From Streptomyces sp. R28 (lineage in GTDB: Bacteria; Actinomycetota; Actinomycetes; Streptomycetales; Streptomycetaceae): a stretch of DNA of 64,000 bases. The stretch spans positions 10,529,001 to 10,593,000 of the forward strand of contig NZ_CP163439.1 in the NCBI RefSeq assembly GCF_041052385.1. Direction: 5' to 3'. Of the stretch, positions 1 through 9,485 are shown piece by piece (position 1 is the stretch's first letter; each line of letters begins with the position of its first letter). The position numbers and the translations under genes are program-made. Under the pieces are notes generated by a model, which saw only the letters and a list, made by a program, of their open reading frames with translations, did no database searches and was not told the origin of the DNA.

Positions 1-1997
1 CGCAGCTGGCCCATGGTGGCCGCTGCCTGCACACCGTGCCCCTGCACATCGCCGATCACCAGGGCCAGACCGTCCCCGGCGGCGACGACGTCGTACCAGT
101 CGCCGCCCACCTCCATGCCCTGGGTGCCCGGCAGATAGCGCCCGGCGGTCTCCACCAACGGGTGCTGCGAGAGCCGCCGGGGGAGCAGCGCCTGCTGCAG
201 CCCACGGGCCAGCGCGGCCTCGCTCTCATAGCGCTGTGCCTTCTCCATGGCGTGCGCGATCAGCCCGGCCATGGCGGTGAGCACGGTGCGCTCCTCGGTG
301 CTGAAGCTGCGCGGCCGGTCGAAGCCGAGGATGCATGAGCCCACCGCACGCCCGGAGGCGATCAGGGGCAGGAAGGCGCGGGCTCCCTCCGTCGCGTCCA
401 GCGCGATGCCCGGATAGGCGTCGGCGAGCTGCTGCATCGAGTCGAAGAACAGCGGGCGGCCGGTGGTGAGCGTCTCGACGCCGGGCAGCCGCTTGTCCAG
501 CCCCACGCCGTCGAACGGGGCGAGGAATCCCTTGGGGAACCCCGTCTCCCAGGCCAGGTAGAGATGCCGCTCCTGTAGCAGGTAGATGGCCAGCCGGCGG
601 CCGCCGAACGCGGGCAGCAGCTCCCGCATCACCACCGCGGACACCTGACGGGCGGTGACCGCTTCCGTCAGCGCGATGGCGAGGACGATGGGCCGGTACA
701 GGGGCGAGAGCGAAGGCGCCCCGACCGTCTCCGGCGAGCCCGGCGCGTCCGGGAGGCCGGCCGGACCGGCCGCCATGCGGTGCCCCGGCCGGAGCGTGCA
801 CGTGAGCAGGTCCCGGCCGGGATAGACGGACATGGCGAGCAAGTCGCCCTCGACGGACGGGCCAGTGGACTCACGCCCCTGGGCGGAAGGTCTGCGGACA
901 TGAAAATGCACCGGGTCCGGGGACAGCAGGGCTCCCCGCAGGTGATCCTCGACGGCGGGCTGGTTCAGCCACGGCACGCCCTCCCACAGGGTGCGGCCCA
1001 GCAACTCGGTGCGCGGCCGGCGCAGCAGCCGCGCCGCATGCGGATTGGCGTAGACGACCGTGCCCACCCGGTCCAGGCAGAACACACCTTCCGGCAGCAG
1101 ATCGGCCGCCGCGTCCGCCACCGCGCCCGGCCCCGGTTCGAGGACGACGCCCCGTACCGTCGCCGCACCGAACGGGGCCGAGTCGTCGTGCGGCCCCCAG
1201 ACCTCGACCAGCCGCAGCGCACCGTCCGGCGCGCGTACGTACAGTGGCAGGGCCGGCGTCCGGCCACCCGCCGCCTCCCGCAGCGCCGCCAGAATGCGTT
1301 CCGCATCCCCCGGCGCCAAGGCCTGCGCGAACGTCTCCGCGGTGCCGTCGGCCTTCCCCGAGGCAGCGTCCAGTACGACGTTCAGCCGCTCGTCCGCCGT
1401 CATGACACCCGCCACCGGATCCCACGCGAACCGGCCGACGCGCCCCGTCGGCGGACGTCCGGCCGGCGGCCGGACACACAGGGGCCCGCCGTCCCAGGAC
1501 ACCGCCGACGCGTCCCCGCCCGCCAGGGCCCGCAGTGCCGACCCCAGCTCCTGAGCCACCTGCGCCATGCGCTCGCGCACGGGCAGCAGCTCCGTGGCGT
1601 CCGACGCCGAGGGCCGCAGCACGGTCAGCACCCCGTACACGGCCGACCTGCTCGCGACGGGGACGTACAGGGACCCGAACTGGAACGGCAGACCGGCCGC
1701 GAACTGCGGATAGCGGCGCATCGTCTCCGTCGCGTTCGGCAGCACCACCTCGACGCCGAGCCGATAGGAGTCCGCGACGGGGAACGGCCGGTCCACGTGC
1801 ACCCGCCACCACGGCCGGAACAGCGGCCCCGGCAGCCCCTCCAGCACCGCCAGACGAAGCAGTCCGGGCGTGCCGGAGCACAGATAGACCCCGGCCGCGT
1901 AGCCACCGGCCGCGCTGACCGCCTCCGCCGAGGCATCGATCAGCAGCGCCGCCAGCCTGCCGGGCGTCCGCTCTGCGTCCTCGGCGCTCCCACTCAT
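1..1997 (-). CDS. SpoIIE-family PP2C phosphatase with GAF/PAS sensor region (3' end outside window)
   Basis: Open reading frame from an ATG at 1997 running off the left edge, so the C-terminus is missing. The N-terminal half has GAF-like sequence (VYLCSGTPGLLRL; SLYVPVASRSAVYGVLTVL) and a PAS-like stretch (GVFCLDRVGTVVYANPHA). A second GAF follows, then the start of a SpoIIE/PP2C phosphatase domain with GGDWYDVV and VIGDVQGHGVQAA, which hold the first metal-binding aspartates. Such proteins dephosphorylate STAS anti-anti-sigma factors, freeing them to bind anti-sigma kinases. The partner is not identifiable here, although a partner-switching island lies about 17 kb away. Family call is firm; the signal sensed is unknown. 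Confidence 0.9.
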   Translation of the reverse strand, partial: MSGSAEDAERTPGRLAALLIDASAEAVSAAGGYAAGVYLCSGTPGLLRLAVLEGLPGPLFRPWWRVHVDRPFPVADSYRLGVEVVLPNATETMRRYPQFAAGLPFQFGSLYVPVASRSAVYGVLTVLRPSASDATELLPVRERMAQVAQELGSALRALAGGDASAVSWDGGPLCVRPPAGRPPTGRVGRFAWDPVAGVMTADERLNVVLDAASGKADGTAETFAQALAPGDAERILAALREAAGGRTPALPLYVRAPDGALRLVEVWGPHDDSAPFGAATVRGVVLEPGPGAVADAAADLLPEGVFCLDRVGTVVYANPHAARLLRRPRTELLGRTLWEGVPWLNQPAVEDHLRGALLSPDPVHFHVRRPSAQGRESTGPSVEGDLLAMSVYPGRDLLTCTLRPGHRMAAGPAGLPDAPGSPETVGAPSLSPLYRPIVLAIALTEAVTARQVSAVVMRELLPAFGGRRLAIYLLQERHLYLAWETGFPKGFLAPFDGVGLDKRLPGVETLTTGRPLFFDSMQQLADAYPGIALDATEGARAFLPLIASGRAVGSCILGFDRPRSFSTEERTVLTAMAGLIAHAMEKAQRYESEAALARGLQQALLPRRLSQHPLVETAGRYLPGTQGMEVGGDWYDVVAAGDGLALVIGDVQGHGVQAAATMGQL

Positions 1998-2300
1998 CGG
2001 CCCTACCTCGTCCGTACGCCATCACGCGCGCGACACAGCAAGAATGCGCCACGACGCACCCTGCCCGCACCTGGGCGGCGCGAAGCGAGGCCCTGCCGGG
2101 CGGTCGAGGACGTGGTGAGCGTGCCCGAGCAGCGGAAGGCCGCAGGGGCGTCGGCGGGGGCGTTGCGGGCGGGGGACCGGAAGTGTCCGAACCCGCAACC
2201 GGGCATCATCCCTCCCCGTTGTCGGGGCGAGACCCGAGCACGACCGACCCTGAGCGGCCGCAGTGACCCCGGCGGGCGCGGTACAGGCAGGAGACAGACG
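1998..2300. other. intergenic region between divergent genes
   Basis: About 300 bases between the phosphatase start and the TPR gene start. It should hold both promoters. I see no convincing palindrome or consensus promoter; GGAG 7 bases before 2301 is the TPR ribosome-binding site. Confidence 0.5.
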
Positions 2301-3983
2301 ATGGAGTACTACGACCTCGGCACCTACACCCGCTCCGTGACCACGTCATCCGCTCAGGCCCAGCTCTGGTTCGACCGCGGCCTGAAGTGGACGTACGCCT
2401 TCCACCACGAGGAGGCCGTCGCCTGCTTCGAGGCCGCAGCCGCGGCCGACCCCGACTGCGCCATGGCCCACTGGGGCATCGCGTACGCGCTCGGCCCGAA
2501 CTACAACAAACCCTGGGAGTTCTTCGACGACCAGGACCTGGCCCGCACCGTCGACCGCACCCATGCCGCCGTGGAGCTGGCCCATGCGAAAGCGGACACC
2601 GCCACCCCCGTCGAACAGGCCCTGATCGCCGCACTGCGGGCCCGCTACCCGCAGGCTGAGGCCGTGGCGGACTGCTCCGTCTGGAACGCCCCCTACGCCG
2701 ACAGCATGCGCGCGGTCTACGACCTCGCCCCCGACGACCCGGACGTCGCCACCCTGTACGCCGACGCCCTGATGAACCTCACCCCCTGGCAGCTGTGGGA
2801 CCTGAGAACCGGCGAACCGGCCGAGGGCGCGCGCACGCCGGAGGCCAAGGCAGCGCTTGACCGTGTCCTCGCCACCGACGCGGGACGTGACCACCCGGGC
2901 GTGGTGCACCTGTACATCCACCTGATGGAGATGTCCCCGACCCCCGAGGCAGCCCTGCTCGTGGCGGACCGGCTGCGCGGCCTGATGCCCGACGCCGGGC
3001 ATCTGCTGCACATGCCCTCGCACCTGGAGGTGTTGTGCGGCGACTACCGGAGGGTGGTCTCGGACAACACCGCGGCGATCGCGGCCGACGAGAAGTACCG
3101 GTCCCGAGCCGGGGCGATGAACTTCTACACCCTGTCCCGCACGCACAACTACCACTTCAAGATCTACGGCGCGATGTTCCTCGGCCAGTCCGAGGTCGCC
3201 CTCCAGACCGTCGAGCAGCTCGAGGCCTCCATCCCCGCCGACCTCCTGCGCGTGCCCAGCCCGCCCATGGCCGACTGGCTGGAGGGCTTCCTCGCCATGC
3301 GGGTCCACGCCCTGATCCGCTTCGGCCGCTGGGACGACCTCCTGGAGCTGCCCCTGCCCGCCGACCCCGAGCTGTACTGCGTGACGACCGCGATGCACCA
3401 CTACGCCCGCGGCGTCGCGTACTCCTCGACCCACCGCGTCCCGGAGGCCGAGACGGAACGCGTGCTCTTCCACGAGGCCGTCGCCCGTGTCCCCGAGACC
3501 CGCATGCTCTTCAACAACACCTGCGCCGACATCCTCGCGATCGCCTCGGCGATGCTCGACGGCGAACTGGAGTACCGCAAGGGCGACTTCGACGCCGCCT
3601 TCGCCGCCCTGGAACGCTCCATCGAACTGGACGACAACCTCCCCTACGACGAACCGTGGGGCTGGATGCAGCCCACCCGGCACGCCTACGGCGCCCTCCT
3701 CCTCGAGCAGGGACGTGTCGAGGAGGCCGAGGCGGTCTACCGGGCCGACCTCGGCCTCGACGGCACGCTCCCGCGCGCCTTGCAGCATCCCGGCAACGTC
3801 TGGTCCCTGCACGGCCTGCACGAGTGCCTGATGCGTCTGGGCAGGATGGCGGAGGCACAGATGGTGGCCCAGCAGCTGCGTCTCGCGGCCGCGATGGCGG
3901 ACGTACCGATCGAGGCGTCCTGCTTCTGCCGGCTCGACACCACCGGCGCAGGCGCCGCCGAGGAGGGATGCTGCGCCGACTGA
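2301..3983 (+). CDS. tetratricopeptide-repeat protein, 560 aa
   Basis: The frame is open much further upstream, but coding-quality sequence begins at the ATG at 2301, preceded by GGAG at good spacing. The protein is rich in helical TPR-like pairs (HHEEAVACFEAAAAADPDC, AHWGIAYALGPN near the N-terminus; VEEAEAVYRADLGLDG near the C-terminus), suggesting a solenoid for protein binding. There is no signal peptide or membrane segment, so it is probably cytosolic. The last 30 residues are cysteine-rich (CFC, then CC near the end), which could bind metal or form a redox pair; that is inference. Function unknown. It converges on the ABC exporter downstream. Confidence 0.85.
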   Translation: MEYYDLGTYTRSVTTSSAQAQLWFDRGLKWTYAFHHEEAVACFEAAAAADPDCAMAHWGIAYALGPNYNKPWEFFDDQDLARTVDRTHAAVELAHAKADTATPVEQALIAALRARYPQAEAVADCSVWNAPYADSMRAVYDLAPDDPDVATLYADALMNLTPWQLWDLRTGEPAEGARTPEAKAALDRVLATDAGRDHPGVVHLYIHLMEMSPTPEAALLVADRLRGLMPDAGHLLHMPSHLEVLCGDYRRVVSDNTAAIAADEKYRSRAGAMNFYTLSRTHNYHFKIYGAMFLGQSEVALQTVEQLEASIPADLLRVPSPPMADWLEGFLAMRVHALIRFGRWDDLLELPLPADPELYCVTTAMHHYARGVAYSSTHRVPEAETERVLFHEAVARVPETRMLFNNTCADILAIASAMLDGELEYRKGDFDAAFAALERSIELDDNLPYDEPWGWMQPTRHAYGALLLEQGRVEEAEAVYRADLGLDGTLPRALQHPGNVWSLHGLHECLMRLGRMAEAQMVAQQLRLAAAMADVPIEASCFCRLDTTGAGAAEEGCCAD

Positions 3984-3987
3984 GGGA

Positions 3988-4007
3988 GCCGGGGGACAGG
4001 GCCCGGC
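3988..4007. terminator. weak hairpin after TPR gene
   Basis: GCCGGG and CCCGGC arms of 6 bp separated by 8 bases, just after the stop at 3983. No T tract, as is usual for Streptomyces terminators. Modest support. Confidence 0.35.
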
Positions 4008-4070
4008 GGCCGCCGCCGTCGTCCGCATCTGCTGACGAGCGAGCCGGGCAGGCGGGCAGCGAAAAGCATC

Positions 4071-4115
4071 CGCCGCCCGCCGCCCGCCGCCGCCCGCCGC
4101 CCGCCGCCCGCCGCT
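4071..4115. repeat. GC-only 7-bp tandem repeat (CCCGCCG-like)
   Basis: About six copies of a 7-base CGCCCGC-type unit with one 3-base insertion, lying between the convergent TPR and ABC exporter genes. Looks like simple-sequence expansion; may also help terminate transcription. Confidence 0.7.
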
Positions 4116-4138
4116 TTCCGCCCGGGCCGATCTCCGCT

Positions 4139-5953
4139 TCAGGGCAACTCCGCCCGCGCGGGGTTGTCGTCGAGGAAGCCGCCCGACTGGTGCTCCCAGA
4201 GCTTGGCGTAGGCGCCCTCCGCCGCGAGCAGTTCGTGGTGGGTGCCCTGCTCGACGATCCGCCCACGGTCGAGGACGACGAGTTGGTCCATGGTGGCTAC
4301 CGTGCTCAGCCGGTGCGCCACCACGAGCGCCGTCCGCCCGTCCATGAGCCGCCACAGCGCCTCCTGGACGAGGATCTCGCTCTCGGAGTCCAGAGCGCTG
4401 GTCGCCTCGTCGAGCAGCAGGATCGGTGCGTCGCGCAGGATCGCCCGGGCGAGGGCGACCCGCTGGCGCTGACCGCCGGACAGCTTGATGCCACGCTCGC
4501 CCACCATCGTGTCGAAGCCGTTCGGCAGTGCGTCGGCGAACTCCGTGACGTGCGCCGTCTCGGCCGCGCGGCGGATCTCGGCATCGGTGGCGTCCGGCCG
4601 GGCGAACGCGATGTTGTCCCGCAGCGTGCGGTGGAACATCGCCGGGTCCTGCGGCACATAGGCGATCAGACTGCGCAGGTCGGCCTGGCGCAGCCGACTG
4701 ATGTCCTGACCGCCGATCAGGATCCGGCCGCCGTCGATGTCCGTCATCCGCAACAGCAGCCGGGTGAGCGTGGTCTTGCCGCCACCGGACCGGCCCACGA
4801 GGCCGACCTTCGTCCCGGCGGGCACGGCCAGGTCGAGGCCCTCGAACAGCGACCGACCGCCGGCGTGGGCGAAGGTCACCCGCTCGAACCGGACGTCGGC
4901 GGCCCCGGGCGGCAGCGGCTCCGGCGCCGGCGGGTCGAGCACGGTCGGCGGCGTCAGCAGCAGCTCGGTGAACTGCGAGGCCTCCGTCATCGAGCTCTCC
5001 AGCCGGCGGTAGATCTGGTTGAACTCGAACATGATCCGCGTCGCGTTGGAGTAGTAGGTGAAGGCGACCACGACCGCCTCCACACCGTGCTCGCCCCCAC
5101 CGATCGTGACCGCGAGCAGCAGGCCCAGCGCGTTGGTCAGCACCGACATCGGTGCGACCAGCGTGTCGATGCGCAGATTGCCGTAGTCCCACGACCGCAG
5201 GGTGAGTGCCCGCGACACCGCCACACGCGAGCGGTGCTCGGCGGCCTCGCGACCCTCGGCGGCGAACGCCCGCACCGTGTCCATGTTCATCAGGCTGTCG
5301 GCGACGTGGCCCGACACCCGGGCGATCGCCTCCTCACGCTCGTCGACGAGTGCCTGGCGGCGCCGGATGAGGGGCACCACACACAGCGCCGTCACCGCGA
5401 TCATCGCCAACAGCCCGACGACCAGCAGCGGTTCGTAGCGCCACAGCACCACCGCCCCGAACACCAGCGGCACGAAACTGCCCACGATCTGGAAGGTCAG
5501 CGTGTCGACGAACTGCTCGAAACGGGAGGCGAAGCTCAGGACGCGCTTGGTCAGCGACCCGGCGAAGTTGTCGTGGAAGAACGCCGCGTCCTTGGCGAAC
5601 AGCTCGTCCATCCCGATCACATACAGGTGCTCGATGCCCAGGGCGTCCAGGCGGTTCAGACAGTGCAGAGCGATGCGCCACAACGTCTCCGCGAGCAGGA
5701 GCACACCGACGAAGTCGAGGACGTACGGCAGCGTCGAGGCGAGTGTGACCTGCGTGTCGCCCGCGATGTCGCCGACGAGCTTGGCGACGATCAGCGGCGC
5801 GATGTAGTTGATCCCGATGTTGCCGAGCGCCGACAGCAGCATCGCCGGTGCCGTCAGCCACCGTAGCCGGGCCAATTCCCGTCCGTAGTAACGAAGCGCG
5901 AGAAGCACCGAGCGTTTGCCCGGCAGGACCCTGCGCGATTCGAGCGTACCCAT
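4139..5953 (-). CDS. ABC transporter, fused permease/ATPase (exporter type), 604 aa
   Basis: Chosen start is the ATG at 5953 behind GGGGTGGG; the longer frame upstream lacks a membrane-protein character. Residues about 30-310 form the six-helix ABC exporter membrane domain. The nucleotide-binding domain follows with Walker A GRSGGGKTTL, signature LSGGQRQRVALARA, Walker B ILLLDEATSALD and the H-loop VAHRL, all intact. It should act as a homodimer or heterodimer exporting a lipid, peptide or drug; no partner half-transporter lies alongside. Substrate unknown. Confidence 0.93.
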   Translation of the reverse strand: MGTLESRRVLPGKRSVLLALRYYGRELARLRWLTAPAMLLSALGNIGINYIAPLIVAKLVGDIAGDTQVTLASTLPYVLDFVGVLLLAETLWRIALHCLNRLDALGIEHLYVIGMDELFAKDAAFFHDNFAGSLTKRVLSFASRFEQFVDTLTFQIVGSFVPLVFGAVVLWRYEPLLVVGLLAMIAVTALCVVPLIRRRQALVDEREEAIARVSGHVADSLMNMDTVRAFAAEGREAAEHRSRVAVSRALTLRSWDYGNLRIDTLVAPMSVLTNALGLLLAVTIGGGEHGVEAVVVAFTYYSNATRIMFEFNQIYRRLESSMTEASQFTELLLTPPTVLDPPAPEPLPPGAADVRFERVTFAHAGGRSLFEGLDLAVPAGTKVGLVGRSGGGKTTLTRLLLRMTDIDGGRILIGGQDISRLRQADLRSLIAYVPQDPAMFHRTLRDNIAFARPDATDAEIRRAAETAHVTEFADALPNGFDTMVGERGIKLSGGQRQRVALARAILRDAPILLLDEATSALDSESEILVQEALWRLMDGRTALVVAHRLSTVATMDQLVVLDRGRIVEQGTHHELLAAEGAYAKLWEHQSGGFLDDNPARAELP

Positions 5954-6281
5954 CCCACCCCTGTGATGTTCTGCGGCAGCCCGCCTCGCGCGACCGAGGT
6001 CAGGGGCACCACCGCGACGATTACGTGGAGTTATGGCGTGAGTACGCAGTGTCCCGCGTCGGTGACCGCGAAGTCCAAGCGTTTTCCGGCTGGCCGGTGA
6101 GGGGCCGGCTTCGGGGGGGCCCGAGGGGCAGCTGTCCTGCGCTCGTGAGGCTGAACCGGAACCGCGACTTCCCCCTACCACAAGTAACATGATCAACTTC
6201 TCTGTCAGGTGCGCCGCGCGGTCCCTTCGGCCCCCGCCCCGCCGCCTCCACCCCCCTCCGTCGTCGAATCCGAGGACCTCG
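5954..6281. other. intergenic region upstream of ABC exporter and small ORF
   Basis: About 330 bases between divergent genes. An AT-richer patch near 6178-6208 is the likeliest promoter site, but no motif is clear enough to assign. Confidence 0.4.
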
Positions 6282-6455
6282 ATGCCGTCTCAAGACGATG
6301 CCCTGCAGCAGACACGTAGCGACTACGAACACCACATGCAGACCTGCCGGCAGTGCTACGCCGACTCAGCGCCGTGCGCGGTCGCGAAGCACCTGCTGCG
6401 CCTGTACAACAACGCTCGACGAAGCAGCGCCCAGCAGGGCCTCGGAGCCCACTGA
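6282..6455 (+). CDS. small cysteine-containing protein, 57 aa
   Basis: ATG at 6282 follows GAGG at suitable spacing; a longer frame from 6189 has no ribosome-binding site and a low-complexity proline-rich start. The core reads CRQCYADSAPC, giving three cysteines in a short span, followed by a helical, basic tail. This could coordinate a metal, but I do not recognise the family. Followed directly by a strong hairpin. Hypothetical. Confidence 0.6.
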   Translation: MPSQDDALQQTRSDYEHHMQTCRQCYADSAPCAVAKHLLRLYNNARRSSAQQGLGAH

Positions 6456-6471
6456 CCGCCCAGTCCCAGCC

Positions 6472-6498
6472 GGCCCCGGTGTTCTTAGCACCGGGGCC
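6472..6498. terminator. strong bidirectional terminator hairpin
   Basis: Perfect 10-bp stem (GGCCCCGGTG / CACCGGGGCC) with a 7-base loop TTCTTAG, between the small ORF and the convergent GNAT gene. Placed to serve both. Confidence 0.85.
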
Positions 6499-6538
6499 CG
6501 TGCGGTCCGAAGGCCCGGACCGACGCCGTGGCCCCCGG

Positions 6539-7465
6539 TCACTTCAGGACCGCCTCCCAGGTGTCGACGGCGAAATGGACGGCCATTCCGTGCCGGGCGT
6601 ACAGAGCGGGAGCCCCCGTGGCGTTGGCGGTGTCCACGCCGAGCCCCACCGTCTCCCGCCCGCGCGCGGCGAACGCGGCGAACGCCTGCCGCAGCAACAG
6701 GCCGCCGAGACCCAGACCGCGGGCCTCCCGCACCACGCCGATGCTCCGGATCCAGCCCATCGCCTCCCGGTCGTCGCGGGCGAGCAGGAACCCGGCGTCC
6801 TCCAGCTTGTCGGTACCGACGATCCACACCAAGGACCAGTCGAGCGCGTCGGCGTCGAGGTCTCCCAGCCACTGGTCGTAGGTACGCGGCTGGAAGTCGA
6901 AGTGCTCGGCGAAGGTCGCCTGGTACAGCGCATGGACACGCGCGCGGTCCGCCTCGTCGGCGCACGACCGCAGCCGTATGCCGGACGGCACCTCCGGCAC
7001 GACGTCCGCGGCCGCGTCCAGCGACCGTTGCAGCACGTGATAGCGCCGTACGGCGTACCAGCCCCGCTCCTCGATCAGCCTCGTGTCGAGCGTGGGCTCC
7101 GTGTTGAGGTGCAGATGCACCACCGCCCTGGCCGCACCGTTCTCGCGGGCCTTGTCGAGGGCCCGGGCCTCCATCGCGTCCAGAATCAGCTCGCCGGCCC
7201 GCTGGTGGTCGGGCAGCACGTAGTGGTCGACGTCGACGCGCTCGCCCCCCGACTCGTCCCACAGCAGGCCGTACGCCACCAGCCGGTCGCCGAGGAAGAC
7301 CAGCCAGGAGTCGCGCTCCAGAGCGACGTCGGTCCGCTTCAGATCGGCCTCGACGCTGTGCAGGTCGGTCTCGGGCCTGCCGATCTCAATGAGGTCGACC
7401 TCGTTGAGCAGTTCGGTGACGGCGGCCGCGTCGGTGAGGTCGGCGGGACGAAGGATGTACGACAT
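6539..7465 (-). CDS. tandem GNAT-family acetyltransferase, 308 aa
   Basis: Start set at the ATG at 7465 (MSYILRPADL), since the 12 residues before it look non-coding. Two GNAT folds in tandem: the N-terminal one is degenerate, while the C-terminal one (from about residue 160) has the acetyl-CoA pyrophosphate loop RGLGLGGLLL and the typical GLGVDTANATGAPALYARHG end. The tandem layout resembles mycothiol synthase and resistance-type acetyltransferases, but the substrate cannot be told. Downstream of the SH3 protein on the same strand, with a 99-bp gap. Confidence 0.85.
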   Translation of the reverse strand: MSYILRPADLTDAAAVTELLNEVDLIEIGRPETDLHSVEADLKRTDVALERDSWLVFLGDRLVAYGLLWDESGGERVDVDHYVLPDHQRAGELILDAMEARALDKARENGAARAVVHLHLNTEPTLDTRLIEERGWYAVRRYHVLQRSLDAAADVVPEVPSGIRLRSCADEADRARVHALYQATFAEHFDFQPRTYDQWLGDLDADALDWSLVWIVGTDKLEDAGFLLARDDREAMGWIRSIGVVREARGLGLGGLLLRQAFAAFAARGRETVGLGVDTANATGAPALYARHGMAVHFAVDTWEAVLK

Positions 7466-7564
7466 GGGCTCAGAGTCCGGGGGAGGGCGGCGCAGCCGCA
7501 ACGCATTTTCGGCGCCCGCGCGCCCGCGCGCCCTCCCCCTCCTGTCGCCGGAATCGAAGGCGGT

Positions 7565-7939
7565 TCAGCAGGTCGCGGAAGCGGGCAGGTCCCCGTACTC
7601 GTTGCCCTTGAGGTAGACGGCGCTCACGTAACCCTCGACGAGCTTGACCCACACGTTGTTGGTGTAGCCGTGGTCGCTGATGGTCTCGCCGCGCACCCAG
7701 CAGTACGCGCCACGCGGCTGGTTCGCCGCGACGCTGCCGACCTTGTCGTACGAACGCGCCGGTCCGGAGCGGACGTTGACCGTCTCGTACGGCACGACGA
7801 CGTACGGCGCGGCCATGATGCGAGCACCGCCCCCGTCCGCGTCGGAGGCCGCGACCGCGGTCGCCGCGGTGAGCGGCCCGAGCAGAGCGAGCGCACCGGC
7901 ACCGACGAGTGCGGCCCGGGCGAAGGTACGAGTGGACAT
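7565..7939 (-). CDS. secreted SH3-domain protein, 124 aa
   Basis: N-terminal signal peptide (positively charged start, hydrophobic ALVGAGALALLGP, Ala-rich cleavage region) followed by a bacterial SH3-like domain with the hallmark VNVRSGPARSYDKVGSV. Two cysteines (in CWVRG and at the very C-terminus) could form a disulfide. Such domains usually bind cell-wall peptides. Divergent from another small secreted protein, across a region with two adjacent palindromes. Confidence 0.85.
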   Translation of the reverse strand: MSTRTFARAALVGAGALALLGPLTAATAVAASDADGGGARIMAAPYVVVPYETVNVRSGPARSYDKVGSVAANQPRGAYCWVRGETISDHGYTNNVWVKLVEGYVSAVYLKGNEYGDLPASATC

Positions 7940-8031
7940 GACGGGTTCCCCCTGTTCCGACGGCTGACTTTCGACTTGCCCGGCGCCTGGCCGGCGCTCG
8001 GAACTGTAGGGAAACGTGAGGTCGCAAGGAC

Positions 8032-8064
8032 CCTGAGACTTCTCAGGTACCGCCCCTGCGGTAC
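8032..8064. promoter_or_regulatory. two adjacent palindromes between divergent secreted-protein genes
   Basis: CCTGAGA-CT-TCTCAGG (8032-8047) abuts GTACCGC-CCCT-GCGGTAC (8047-8064); both are perfect inverted repeats. The position between two divergent starts suggests an operator for one or both genes. No regulator is identified. Confidence 0.5.
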
Positions 8065-8163
8065 GGCGGCCTACGGTCCTGACGACGAGCGGCGCGAGGC
8101 CGTACCAGCGCCGGCACCGCCGCTACGACCAGGACACCACCGACCCGCGAAGAGAGGGCTCGC

Positions 8164-8613
8164 ATGCGCCGCCGATCGCTCCAGACCCTGCTGGTCACAG
8201 GAGGCGCCGCCGTGATGACGGCGCTCACACCGTTCGCTGCCGAGGCCGCGCCGTATTCGGGCGGCAACTACGGGGCCTATGCGTACGAAGGCCAGTACCC
8301 CACCGGCTCCAGTTGTTCCGGAACGTTCCGCCAGGTCGGCCCGACCAAGACGGCCGAAGGCATGGCGCTGAAGTACTTCTACTCCGACAAGTGCGGATCC
8401 TTCGCCCGTATCGAGAACTCCCGTGCCAACTGCGCCGCCGTGCTGGAGCGCTCGAACTCCGGGGCGGGGCGCGCCGACGGCTGGGTCTCCGAGACCGTCG
8501 ACTCGGGTATCAACTACGCCTACTCGAAGATCGGGAACAACCTCAACGGCCGTGTCTCGCGTGCCCTGCTGGCGTGTGACGGTCACGTTCTGGCGAACAC
8601 GAACTGGTACTGA
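8164..8613 (+). CDS. small secreted protein of unknown function, 149 aa
   Basis: Signal peptide with a basic MRRRS start and Ala-rich cleavage near EAAP. The mature part has four cysteines spaced through about 110 residues (SSCSG, DKCGS, RANCAA, LACDG), suggesting two disulfides, and aromatic/glycine-rich stretches. GAGAGGG precedes the ATG. Looks related to small DUF-type extracellular proteins common in Streptomyces (DUF2690-like is one possibility), but I cannot name it firmly. Confidence 0.8.
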   Translation: MRRRSLQTLLVTGGAAVMTALTPFAAEAAPYSGGNYGAYAYEGQYPTGSSCSGTFRQVGPTKTAEGMALKYFYSDKCGSFARIENSRANCAAVLERSNSGAGRADGWVSETVDSGINYAYSKIGNNLNGRVSRALLACDGHVLANTNWY

Positions 8614-8654
8614 CCGCCGGGGAGTGGTGGGGCAACCGAGGAAGCCGCAGGCTC

Positions 8655-9485
8655 GTGTTCGGGATCATGGTCACCACAAGCATCACAGGCCCCCTGGCGG
8701 CGTCGTTGCGCCACCTGCTCGACTTCGCGTGGATACAGACGCGGTCCTGTGCCTTCGCCATCGCCCTGATGGCCGGCGTGGCGGCATCCACCCTGCTGCC
8801 CGGCCTGCCCGTGGCCCGCTACGACCTGCTCGTCGTCTACGGGGTGCTGCTGACGCTGGTGTTCTGGCTGCGCGGCTGGGAGAACGGGCGGGACGTCGCC
8901 GTCATCGCCGTCTGCCACATCATCGGCCTGGCCTTCGAGATCGTGAAGGTGTCCCTCGGCTCGTGGAGCTATCCGGAACCGGCCGTACTGAAGTTCGCGG
9001 GCGTGCCGCTGTACGGAGGCTTCCTCTACGCCGCTGTCGGCAGCTACGTCTGCCGTGCCTGGCGCCTCTTCGACCTGGAGCTGGTCCGGTACCGCCCACG
9101 CTCGACGGCCGTCGTCGCCGCGGCCGTCTACGTCAACTTCTTCAGTCACCACTGGCTTCCCGACGTCCGCTGGCTCCTGGCCGCACTGCTCCTGGCCGTC
9201 ACCGCGGGCACCTCGGTGCGCTACACCGTGCGCGGTGCACGCCGACGAATGCCGCTCGCGCTGTCGTTCGTCCTGATCGGCTTCTTCCTCTGGGGCGCCG
9301 AGAACCTCGCCACCTACCTGGGCGCATGGCGCTACCCGTACCAACTCGACGGCTGGCAGCCCGTGGGAGTGGAGAAGTTCGGCGCCTGGTCCCTGCTGAT
9401 CAGCGTGACCTTCGTCCTGGCGGCCATGGTCGCCAGGACGCACCACCCCAAGCCCGAGAGCACCGGCACACCGCCGAGATCATGA
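8655..9485 (+). CDS. DUF817 family integral membrane protein, 276 aa
   Basis: About eight hydrophobic segments run through the protein; FFSHHWLPDVRW near residue 165 and GRDVAVIAVCHIIGLAFEI near residue 80 match the DUF817 pattern. GTG at 8655 is preferred over ATG at 8667 because GAGGAAG lies 10 bases ahead of it. Function is unknown in the family. Its stop overlaps the stop of the convergent NUDIX gene within the palindrome TCATGA. Confidence 0.85.
   Translation: MFGIMVTTSITGPLAASLRHLLDFAWIQTRSCAFAIALMAGVAASTLLPGLPVARYDLLVVYGVLLTLVFWLRGWENGRDVAVIAVCHIIGLAFEIVKVSLGSWSYPEPAVLKFAGVPLYGGFLYAAVGSYVCRAWRLFDLELVRYRPRSTAVVAAAVYVNFFSHHWLPDVRWLLAALLLAVTAGTSVRYTVRGARRRMPLALSFVLIGFFLWGAENLATYLGAWRYPYQLDGWQPVGVEKFGAWSLLISVTFVLAAMVARTHHPKPESTGTPPRS

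Noticed and set aside
780..2300. Long plus-strand open frame upstream of the TPR gene
   Set aside because: It is antisense to a clear SpoIIE phosphatase, Arg/Pro-rich, and the TPR homology begins at 2301 behind a ribosome-binding site.
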